Origin: Candidatus Vogelbacteria bacterium
Lineage (GTDB): Bacteria > Patescibacteriota > Minisyncoccia > Phycocordibacterales > XYD1-FULL-46-19
DNA length: 33,209 bases
NCBI GenBank assembly: GCA_023267075.1
Contig: JAHFNY010000005.1
Coordinates: 1-33,209, forward strand
Direction: 5' to 3'
How positions within the stretch are numbered: position 1 is the first letter of the stretch; each line of letters opens with the position of its first letter. Positions 9,059 to 16,109 of this stretch are shown here, piece after piece. The position numbers and the translations under genes were made by a program. Below the pieces are notes generated by a model, which was given only the letters and a program-made list of their open reading frames with translations, was not told where the DNA came from and made no database searches.

Positions 9059-9442
9059 ATGCGCTTTCTAGGGATCGACTATGGGAGTAAAAATATTGGC
9101 CTCGCTCTCTCCGACGAGCAAGGCCGTTTTGCTTATCCCTATCGGGTGATACCCAATACTGCTCGGGCGGCAATGATGGTGAGTAAAATTTGCGAGGACG
9201 AGGGGGTGGATCAAGTGGTGGTGGGTGAGTCTAAAGATTTTAAAGGCGTAGATAATCCCATTGCTAAAGAAATTAATGAATTTAAAACGGCTTTAGCTGG
9301 GATTATTGATTTGCCGATTAAGAGTGAACTGGAAGTGCTAACAACGGCCGCCGCCCGCCGCGATATTGGTCAGGACGATAGCACTGATGCCCGGGCGGCG
9401 GCACTCATTTTAAAAAGTTATTTAGAGCGTGAGGTAAAATGA
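9059..9442 (+). CDS. yqgF: Putative pre-16S rRNA nuclease / Holliday junction resolvase-like YqgF (RuvX)
   Basis: MRFLGIDYGSKNIGLALSDE start, DDSTDARAAALIL C-term; start taken at the internal ATG 9059. Confidence 0.9.
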   Translation: MRFLGIDYGSKNIGLALSDEQGRFAYPYRVIPNTARAAMMVSKICEDEGVDQVVVGESKDFKGVDNPIAKEINEFKTALAGIIDLPIKSELEVLTTAAARRDIGQDDSTDARAAALILKSYLEREVK

Positions 9443-10032
9443 TTAGTCAATTATTAAATCCGCTTTTTTTAGTCCAGACTTTAGGTCTGCTTGGTGTTTT
9501 AATTATTATCTTCGCCGAGTCAGGGCTTTTCTTCGGCTTCTTTTTCCCTGGTGATTCGCTCCTGTTTACCGCCGGTTTCTTGGCTTCCCAAGGTTATATC
9601 AGTCTTGGGTGGTTAGTCTTGGGCGGAATCGTTGCCGCTATTTTGGGCGATAACGTTGGTTATTGGTTTGGGAGTAAAGTGGGGCCCAAGATCTTCTCCC
9701 GCGAGGATTCTTGGTTTTTCCATAAAAAGCATGTGTTGAGGACGCAAGATTTTTATCATCACCATGGTAAGAAGACGATCATTCTCGCTCGCTTTGTGCC
9801 CATTGTCCGGACTTTTGCGCCCATTCTCGCCGGAGTGGGGGAGATGAATTATCGCACTTTCTTTATCTACAATTTAATTGGCGGCGTCCTCTGGGGCGGG
9901 GGCATGCCCTTACTCGGATTTATTTTAGGCGCGACTATCCCCGGAGTGGACCATTATTTATTACCCATTGTTTTAATTATCATCTTTATCTCCTTTCTCC
10001 CAGCGCTGTACCACGTTATAATTAAGAAGTGA
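9439..10032 (+). CDS. DedA family membrane protein
   Basis: FAESGLFFGFFFPGDSLLF, ILARFVPIVRTFAPILAGVGEMNYRTF. Confidence 0.93.
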   Translation: MISQLLNPLFLVQTLGLLGVLIIIFAESGLFFGFFFPGDSLLFTAGFLASQGYISLGWLVLGGIVAAILGDNVGYWFGSKVGPKIFSREDSWFFHKKHVLRTQDFYHHHGKKTIILARFVPIVRTFAPILAGVGEMNYRTFFIYNLIGGVLWGGGMPLLGFILGATIPGVDHYLLPIVLIIIFISFLPALYHVIIKK

Positions 10033-11120
10033 AAGAAACTTTTTTCCGTCTCTTCCCGCCGCCAGCTTATTTAATCAATGCTCCGGCTGGTCTTGATCTC
10101 TCTGACCGCTCGCTTAAGTTTATTCAACTTGGCTGGAAGAGAGGCACTTTACAAGTAATTAAATTTGGCGAGACCGCTTTGCCCTTAGGAGTAATTGATA
10201 ATGGCCAGATTAAAGATGAAACGGCTTTAGTCGCGGCGCTTAAAGACTTAGCCGCTAAACATCAGCTTAAAGTGGTGGCTTGCGACGTGCCAGAAGAAGA
10301 TGCTTACGTCTTCCGCTTAAAGTTGCCACCGGTTAAAACTTCGCTTTTATCACCTTTAGTGGCGGCGGAGCTACCAGAGCGCGTACCCTTGCCTTCAACA
10401 GCAGTTATTTTTGACTATGAGTGTGGAGCGATAAGCGCTGATGGTAAATGGCAAGTGGTTGACGTGGCGGCAGCTCGCCGCGAGACGATTGAAAATTATT
10501 GCCGAGTGCTCCTTAAGGCCGGTTTAGAAGTTAGCAGCTTTGAGCTTGAGGGGACTGCCCTTGTCCGCTCGCTCTTATCGCCTCACGATCGGCAAACCAC
10601 GTTGATCATTGATTTGGGTAAAGTCCGAACTAGTTTCTCCATTGCCAGTGGGGGACAAGTCTTGGACACCACCACGGTTACCGGAATTTCCGGTGATGCC
10701 TTTACGGAAGCGATTCGGAAAAATTTAAACTTAAGCACTGAAGCGGCGGAAGAAAAGAAAGTTAAATTTGGCTTAACCCGAGGAGGAGGTAATGAAGAGC
10801 AATTTTTTGCCCTCGTACCACTTCTGTCAGCTCTAGCTGATGAAGTGAAGAAGCGTGGTAACTTCTGGCGGGAGCACGGTGGACCGGAAACCGAGACAGC
10901 ACCTATTGGTAAAGTGATTTTAGCCGGGGGACAGGCCAGTTTGCCGGGGCTGGTAGAGTATTTAGCTTCAGGGACCAATCTCTCTACTGCCGTGGCGGCA
11001 CCATGGGATCAAGTTTTTTCTTTGGTCAAGAGTGTGCCGCCGTTCCCTCTCAACGAGTCACTTCGCTTTACCACGGCGATTGGTCTTGCCCTACGACCAT
11101 TCCAAGATCTTAATAATTAA
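10029..11120 (+). CDS. pilM: Type IV pilus assembly protein PilM
   Basis: GLDLSDRSLKFIQL, TLIIDLGKVRTSFSIASGGQVLDTTTV; followed by PilN- and PilO-like genes. Confidence 0.85.
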   Translation: MKETFFRLFPPPAYLINAPAGLDLSDRSLKFIQLGWKRGTLQVIKFGETALPLGVIDNGQIKDETALVAALKDLAAKHQLKVVACDVPEEDAYVFRLKLPPVKTSLLSPLVAAELPERVPLPSTAVIFDYECGAISADGKWQVVDVAAARRETIENYCRVLLKAGLEVSSFELEGTALVRSLLSPHDRQTTLIIDLGKVRTSFSIASGGQVLDTTTVTGISGDAFTEAIRKNLNLSTEAAEEKKVKFGLTRGGGNEEQFFALVPLLSALADEVKKRGNFWREHGGPETETAPIGKVILAGGQASLPGLVEYLASGTNLSTAVAAPWDQVFSLVKSVPPFPLNESLRFTTAIGLALRPFQDLNN

Positions 11121-11122
11121 TT

Positions 11123-11659
11123 ATGAATCTTCTTCCTTATAATCAGAAAGTTTTTCTTAAGAACGACTTTTATCGTCGGCTCGCGGTGGTTAGTTTGGGC
11201 TTATTGCTGGTGGTCATTATTTTAGCGGATATCTTGTTAACTCTTTTAGTTTTTAAACTGCGTTTAGAATCGGCTCAATTAATTAATATTCAAGCGAGCC
11301 AAGTGCCAGCAGATAAATATCAGGCCTTCACCGCAGCGCGGCAAGAGATCATTCTCGCTAGTCGCCACTTGCGGCAACTCGCCACGCTGGCTGCGCCGGG
11401 CGAAAGCGCCACTGATCAATTGGCGCTCGCCCTTAAACTCCGCCCGGCGCGGGTCCAGTTTACGGAATTGGCTTATAGTACCAGCACTGGCGCCGCCGGG
11501 ACCATTGTTATTACTGGAGTGGCGGCGAGTCGTAATGATCTCCTTAAATTGGTGGCGGCCTATCAAGCTGAGCCCATATTTGCCAGAGTTGATTCTCCGG
11601 TCGAGAACTTGGTTAAAGATAAAGACGCGCCTTTTACCATTACCCTGACGCTAAAATAA
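11123..11659 (+). CDS. pilN: PilN-like protein
   Basis: MNLLPYNQK start, single N-terminal TM, position after pilM. Confidence 0.75.
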   Translation: MNLLPYNQKVFLKNDFYRRLAVVSLGLLLVVIILADILLTLLVFKLRLESAQLINIQASQVPADKYQAFTAARQEIILASRHLRQLATLAAPGESATDQLALALKLRPARVQFTELAYSTSTGAAGTIVITGVAASRNDLLKLVAAYQAEPIFARVDSPVENLVKDKDAPFTITLTLK

Positions 11660-11663
11660 TTTT

Positions 11664-12161
11664 ATGCTTACCTTTTATCGGCAAAAAGATTTCCTCATCA
11701 CCCTCACCCTGGTAATTATTTTTGTTATTCTTACTGTGGGCTTGATTTTTTGGCTTCAGACAGAAGCGGTCACTTTAGCCGAGACGACTACTACCCTTTC
11801 CACCTTTAAGAATGGTAGTGATCAAGCAGCCCAGCTCTCGGTTCTGGCTAAGCAAACGGCAAGCTCGCGAGAAATAATTAATACTTACTTTGTTACCCCC
11901 GAGACGGTAGCTAACTTTATTGGGGAGATAGAATCTTTAGCCACTAGCGATAAAATTAATTTAACCGTTAATCAGGCGGTAGCCAGTCCGATGGGGCTAG
12001 ACTTTAATCTTTATGCTGAAGGCTCATTCAATAATCTCTTTAACTTTATTCAACTCTTAGATCGATTGCCGTTCAATGTGAAGCTCTCTAAGATTTCTTT
12101 AGCCCACGATGCTGGTTGGTCGGCAGTGATTAACTTAACTTTAATCAGCTTTGATAAATAA
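11664..12161 (+). CDS. pilO: PilO-like protein
   Basis: N-terminal TM, small periplasmic domain with FNNLFNFIQLLDRLPFNVKLSKIS; synteny pilM-pilN-pilO. Confidence 0.7.
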   Translation: MLTFYRQKDFLITLTLVIIFVILTVGLIFWLQTEAVTLAETTTTLSTFKNGSDQAAQLSVLAKQTASSREIINTYFVTPETVANFIGEIESLATSDKINLTVNQAVASPMGLDFNLYAEGSFNNLFNFIQLLDRLPFNVKLSKISLAHDAGWSAVINLTLISFDK

Positions 12162-12163
12162 TT

Positions 12164-12403
12164 ATGTTTAAACTCTGGCGATATTTATTTATAGCTTTCG
12201 TTATTATCATCTTGTTGGTTGTGGGTATTTATTTATATCTTAATTTTAGTTTAGATCAGTTTGCTGATACATCAACACCAACCGCGGCGCCCACTTTAAA
12301 TTTAAGCTTGCTCAATAAAACCTTAAATCTTATCACTGCTCGGGCCGCTGACTTTAAGCGTTTACTCTCCCAACCTGATCACTTTACCGATCCAGCCAAG
12401 TAA
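12164..12403 (+). CDS. Small membrane-anchored hypothetical protein at the end of the pil operon
   Basis: 79-aa ORF, N-terminal TM, 3-nt gap from pilO. Confidence 0.6.
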   Translation: MFKLWRYLFIAFVIIILLVVGIYLYLNFSLDQFADTSTPTAAPTLNLSLLNKTLNLITARAADFKRLLSQPDHFTDPAK

Positions 12404-12413
12404 AATTTAGTAT

Positions 12414-12450
12414 AAAAAATGGGTTCGGAGCCTATCTAGACTCCGAACCC
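12414..12450 (-). terminator. Terminator between the convergent pil operon and radical SAM gene
   Basis: GGGTTCGGAG-CCTATCTAGA-CTCCGAACCC perfect 10-bp hairpin; minus-strand T-tract (ATTTTTTATAC). Confidence 0.85.
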
Positions 12451-12455
12451 TGAAC

Positions 12456-13499
12456 TTAAAACAATTTTCTCAACTCTTGTACTGCCACACTTTGTTCATA
12501 GAACTTCCGCCGTGGGGGACAACCACCATCGTAATTTTGGAGAAGCGGCAGGCGTTCACTCCACATGTCAGCAAGTCCTTGTCTTCTTATATTGCCATAA
12601 ACTTCGCTTTTTCCAACACAACCAAACACTTCGCCTTGGATTGTGACATAAAGTCCCATATATTGGGTGCACGTCCGCCCATATCCACAGTAAGGCATAG
12701 AAGTTGTGTGAGAAATGCCAAACTCAACCTCATCTATTTTCCGGCATTCTTCGTATAAACGAGCGACGTCGGTGAAAACAGCTTGCTTTTCATTCGCTTT
12801 TTGAGTTCGGCCAGAAGGGATGAAGGTTGAGCAGACAAGAAAAATGTTTTCACTTCGGCACATTCGCAGACAATCCGGTATTTCAGCGAGGGTTCGTTGG
12901 TAGACAATGTTATCAATCCCGAGACGAGTTGGATTTGTCTTATTGAATCCCATTGCCTTGAGAAGTTTAATCGCATGATCGCGTTTCTCTCCTGCTCCTT
13001 TTCTCCTCACAATCTCGTCGTGGATGATTCTGTCTGTACTGTGCCATTTAACAACAACGCTCGCACCAAGTTCCCATAAGCGTTCTGCAAATCTTGGACC
13101 GTGTTTTGAATGACCCAGAATTGAACCATTTGTGAAAACAATGGGAACCAGCCCCTTTGATACCGCATATTCGATCTGTGACAAAAAGTTACGATCGATA
13201 ATCGGTTCGCCAGCACCAACGATATCATAAGATACAGCACCAAGATCTACAGCTTGATCTATGAGATCTTTCCTTTCTTCTAATGAAAGTTCTCCCGGGA
13301 GTGGTTTTACGTGGAAGTCTGGCTCGTCGAGTGTGAGTAAAACTGTGTAGCAATATTCACAATCTTGGTCACAAACATTGGAGGTTTCTGCAAGAAGATG
13401 AATCATTTTGCCTTGTGCGAGATGTCTCTTGCAAAAATTACCGTCGTGATGCCATCCTCTCATGCGTATTGTCGCAGTACTATTAATGTCAAATAACAT
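12456..13499 (-). CDS. Radical SAM protein with SPASM-like C-terminus
   Basis: CDQDCEYCY (CX3CX2C), GAGEPIID, C-terminal CGYGRTCTQY...GEVFGCVG cysteines. Confidence 0.88.
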   Translation of the reverse strand: MLFDINSTATIRMRGWHHDGNFCKRHLAQGKMIHLLAETSNVCDQDCEYCYTVLLTLDEPDFHVKPLPGELSLEERKDLIDQAVDLGAVSYDIVGAGEPIIDRNFLSQIEYAVSKGLVPIVFTNGSILGHSKHGPRFAERLWELGASVVVKWHSTDRIIHDEIVRRKGAGEKRDHAIKLLKAMGFNKTNPTRLGIDNIVYQRTLAEIPDCLRMCRSENIFLVCSTFIPSGRTQKANEKQAVFTDVARLYEECRKIDEVEFGISHTTSMPYCGYGRTCTQYMGLYVTIQGEVFGCVGKSEVYGNIRRQGLADMWSERLPLLQNYDGGCPPRRKFYEQSVAVQELRKLF

Positions 13500-13604
13500 T
13501 TAACAGACCTCCTTTCAAAAGGTGTGTTTATTTTGATCTCAAAACAATAAATAACTGTTACTATATTAAAGTAGCATTATAAATTATTATTGTCAAACGT
13601 TTAT

Positions 13605-13675
13605 CTCCCCGGGAGGAATCGAACCTCCATAGCCGGCTTAGAAGTCCGGAGTTTTATCCATTAAACTACGGGGAG
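13605..13675 (-). tRNA. tRNA-Arg (anticodon TCT)
   Basis: Minus strand CTCCCCGTAGTTTAATGGATAAAACTCCGGACTTCTAAGCCGGCTATGGAGGTTCGATTCCTCCCGGGGAG. Confidence 0.94.
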
Positions 13676-13680
13676 CAGGT

Positions 13681-13752
13681 GCGCGCTGAGGGACTTGAAC
13701 CCCCGACCTTCTCGGTGTAAACGAGTTGCTCTACCAACTGAGCTAAGCGCGC
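13681..13752 (-). tRNA. tRNA-Val (anticodon TAC)
   Basis: Minus strand GCGCGCTTAGCTCAGTTGGTAGAGCAACTCGTTTACACCGAGAAGGTCGGGGGTTCAAGTCCCTCAGCGCGC. Confidence 0.95.
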
Positions 13753-13770
13753 AAATTTTAAAATAACCAA

Positions 13771-13850
13771 TCCCGACGCGCTTCACGGTCGGGACTCCGA
13801 CTACAACGTCGGAGCTGAGCCCTGCCTGCCGGCAGGCAGGTAAGCGCGCT
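13771..13850. repeat. Cluster of three hairpins, including a 20-bp perfect palindrome, next to a tRNA-Val 5' fragment duplication
   Basis: TCCCGAC..GTCGGGA (771-794), CTCCGAC..GTCGGAG (795-814), CCTGCCTGCC|GGCAGGCAGG (821-840), TAAGCGCGC (841-849). Confidence 0.8.
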
Positions 13851-13890
13851 GATTAACACAAGATACGATAAATATGCTACTTTATCAAAT

Positions 13891-14616
13891 ATGTCTGCTC
13901 TCGTACCGGAGATTATTTATGAGGATGCCGACGTGTTGGTGCTTAATAAACCAGCTGGGCTCACTGTGCACCCTGATGACTTTACTCCACCCACTCCGGG
14001 ACCATTTTTAACCGATTGGTTGGTTAAGAATTATCCGGCGGTTAAAAGTGTAGGTGAAGATTCTGATCGGCCGGGGATTGTCCATCGTTTAGATAAAGAA
14101 ACGAGCGGCGTGATGGTGGTGGCCAAAACTCAACCCGCTTTTACCTGGTTAAAGAAACAATTTAAAGATCACTTGGTAGAAAAAACTTATCTCGCTCTTT
14201 TAACTGGTGAAGTAAAGATGGCCGTGGGAGAGGAGAAAATTATTTCTTCTCCCATTGGGCGCTCGGGTCAAGATCCGCGAGTGCGGGTGGCGAGTGCCAA
14301 GGCTTATGGCAAGCTCCGCCCAGCCGAGACTAAATTTAAGATTGCTGAGCACTTATGCGACTTCACTTTAGTAGAAGCTTTTCCTAAAACTGGCCGGACT
14401 CATCAGCTCCGAGCCCATTTTAAAGCGTATCAACACCCGATTGCTTGCGACATTTTATATGGCACGGGCAATTTGTGCCCGCCGGGCATGAGCCGGCTCG
14501 CGCTCCACGCGAGCCGGTTGGCGCTCACTTTGCCCGGCGGGGAGCGCGCCGCCTGGGCGGCGGCGCTACCGGGCGACTTTACCGTCGCCCTTGCCCAGTT
14601 GCGACGCGCATGCTAA
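13891..14616 (+). CDS. RluA family pseudouridine synthase
   Basis: LVLNKPAGLTVHP, GIVHRLDKETSGVMVVAKT, PKTGRTHQLRAHF. Confidence 0.95.
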   Translation: MSALVPEIIYEDADVLVLNKPAGLTVHPDDFTPPTPGPFLTDWLVKNYPAVKSVGEDSDRPGIVHRLDKETSGVMVVAKTQPAFTWLKKQFKDHLVEKTYLALLTGEVKMAVGEEKIISSPIGRSGQDPRVRVASAKAYGKLRPAETKFKIAEHLCDFTLVEAFPKTGRTHQLRAHFKAYQHPIACDILYGTGNLCPPGMSRLALHASRLALTLPGGERAAWAAALPGDFTVALAQLRRAC

Positions 14617-14629
14617 AGTAAACCCCGTT

Positions 14630-15034
14630 ATGGATACTAGCAAACGCGCCAGACTTGACCTTAGAACCGGCGACACGGTGAAGGTCTATCAGAAGATTAA
14701 AGAAAAGGGCAAGATCCGCCTTCAGCTTTTTGAGGGTCTCTTAATTGCCAGGAAGCACGGTACCGAGCAGGGGGCCACTTTTACCGTCCGCAAGGTGGCG
14801 AGCGGTGTGGGAATGGAGAAGATTTTCCCTTTATACTCGCCTAATATTGATAAAATTGAAGTGGTGAAGCGGACCAAGAATCGCCGCTCCAAGCTCTATC
14901 ACATCCGTGACAAGGCCGCGCGGGAAGTAAAGAAGCGGATGAAAATTTTAAGTACTAACATTGTCCAGAATTTGGGCGAGGATGAAGTTATTGAACCAGC
15001 AGTTGAAGTTGCCACCGAAACAGCGGTAGAATAA
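14630..15034 (+). CDS. rplS: 50S ribosomal protein L19
   Basis: DLRTGDTVKVYQKIKEKGKIRLQLFEGLLIARKHG, SGVGMEKIFPLYSPNIDKIEV; start taken at ATG 14630 within the ORF. Confidence 0.93.
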   Translation: MDTSKRARLDLRTGDTVKVYQKIKEKGKIRLQLFEGLLIARKHGTEQGATFTVRKVASGVGMEKIFPLYSPNIDKIEVVKRTKNRRSKLYHIRDKAAREVKKRMKILSTNIVQNLGEDEVIEPAVEVATETAVE

Positions 15035-15048
15035 GGTTTGTTTAACGA

Positions 15049-15132
15049 GCGCGGGTGGCGAAATTGGTAGACGCGCTACCTTGAGGTGGTAGAGCCCGCA
15101 AGGGTGTGGAGGTTCGAGTCCTCTCCCGCGCA
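15049..15132 (+). tRNA. tRNA-Leu (anticodon GAG)
   Basis: GCGCGGG...CCCGCGC acceptor, CTACC-TTGAGGT-GGTAG anticodon arm, long variable arm. Confidence 0.95.
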
Positions 15133-15135
15133 CAC

Positions 15136-15163
15136 TTGACTTTTAATTGATTTAGTGTATTAT
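15136..15163 (+). promoter_or_regulatory. sigma70-like promoter for the ORF at 15188
   Basis: TTGACT (15136-15141), 16-nt spacer, TATTAT (15158-15163). Confidence 0.6.
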
Positions 15164-15187
15164 AGAAGATGGAAAGGGGGTGATTAA

Positions 15188-15427
15188 ATGTCACCTAAAT
15201 CCAAACGGCCCAAGCCGAAATGGAATGTTTACGAAAAAGTTGGTGCTCTAAATCGTTACTCTGGTTCGTCCTACGCGGTAAGTGAAGCAAGGGCGATTAG
15301 TAATGTTTGGTTCGCCAAACATGGTCGAGTGCCAATTGAGGGCAAGTTTTTTGCCCGACGGGAGCGGGATGAAGCTTATCATCCGCCCGAACTCTATAAA
15401 TCAGGCGAGCAACTGCAGTTCGTTTGA
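15188..15427 (+). CDS. Small basic hypothetical protein (79 aa)
   Basis: GGAAAGGGGGTGATTAAATG strong SD and start; flanked by promoter and terminator. Confidence 0.65.
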   Translation: MSPKSKRPKPKWNVYEKVGALNRYSGSSYAVSEARAISNVWFAKHGRVPIEGKFFARRERDEAYHPPELYKSGEQLQFV

Positions 15428-15436
15428 TTGCCCAAC

Positions 15437-15475
15437 AGCGCGTCATTACTTGGGAAATGTCGCGCTTTCTTTTTG
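15437..15475 (+). terminator. Rho-independent terminator
   Basis: AGCGCG-T-CATT / AATG-T-CGCGCT stem followed by TTCTTTTT. Confidence 0.7.
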
Positions 15476-15499
15476 CCATTTTTGTGGTAAATTGACTTT

Positions 15500-16027
15500 A
15501 TGCTCTTTACGGGTAAAGGCGATAAAGGCGACACCGGCCTCTTTGGCTGTAAACAACGCGTGTCTAAAAGCTCGGCCGTGGCCGAGGCTCTCGGTAGTAT
15601 GGACGAGATCAACTCCTTCCTCGGTTTAATTAAAATGAAAGCAGGTGAAGAAACGGCCGCCCTTATCCGCGGTATTCAGCACAACCTTTTCATCATCCAA
15701 GCCGAGCTGGCCGGCGCCGAGAAGACCATCGCCCCGGAGAAGGTGAAGCAGTTGGAAGCAGTGATTAATGGCATTGAGCAAGAATTGCCGCCGATTAAAA
15801 GCTTCTTTGTCTCGGGGGGGACCGAGCTGGGAGCGATGTTTGACTTCGCTCGGACGGTGGCGCGCCGCGCCGAGCGGCGGGTAGTGCAAGTGGTAGAAGG
15901 TGAAGAGCGTAAGGTCGGTGAATATTCTCGCGCTTACCTTAATCGCTTATCTTCCGTCCTTTACGCTCTGGCCCGACAAACCAATTTTAGAGCCGGAGTT
16001 AAAGAAGAGCCCCCGCATTACGAGTAA
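15500..16027 (+). CDS. PduO-type cob(I)alamin adenosyltransferase (ATR)
   Basis: GKGDKGDTGLFG, GSMDEINSFLG, SGGTELGAMFDFARTVARRAERR, YLNRLSSVLYALAR. Confidence 0.94.
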   Translation: MLFTGKGDKGDTGLFGCKQRVSKSSAVAEALGSMDEINSFLGLIKMKAGEETAALIRGIQHNLFIIQAELAGAEKTIAPEKVKQLEAVINGIEQELPPIKSFFVSGGTELGAMFDFARTVARRAERRVVQVVEGEERKVGEYSRAYLNRLSSVLYALARQTNFRAGVKEEPPHYE

Positions 16028-16033
16028 CAATAT

Positions 16034-16109
16034 GGTGCCTATGGTGTAATGGTTAGCACTAGGGTTTGTGGAACCCTCAGTCAGAGTTCGAATCTCTGTA
16101 GGCACCCCA
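16034..16109 (+). tRNA. tRNA-His (anticodon GTG) with encoded G-1 and CCA; integration site of the downstream island
   Basis: GGTGCCTATGGTGTAATGGTTAGCACTAGGGTTTGTGGAACCCTCAGTCAGAGTTCGAATCTCTGTAGGCACCCCA; AGGGT-TTGTGGA-ACCCT anticodon arm. Confidence 0.96.

Noticed and set aside
12477-13243. Overlapping ORFs within the radical SAM locus as RiPP precursors
   Set aside because: They are antisense or out-of-frame ORFs without leader/core features or convincing start signals.
13480-13520. Riboswitch or SD-sequestering hairpin before the radical SAM gene
   Set aside because: The CCTTT/AAAGG pairing would have only a 2-nt loop or a 4-bp stem; too weak to claim.
13771-13850. A second complete tRNA gene (pseudo-Val/Tyr) upstream of tRNA-Val
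   Set aside because: The 5' 15 nt match and an AGCGCG near the other end is suggestive, but there is no T-arm (TTCRA) and the length is too short; treated as a fragment plus hairpins.
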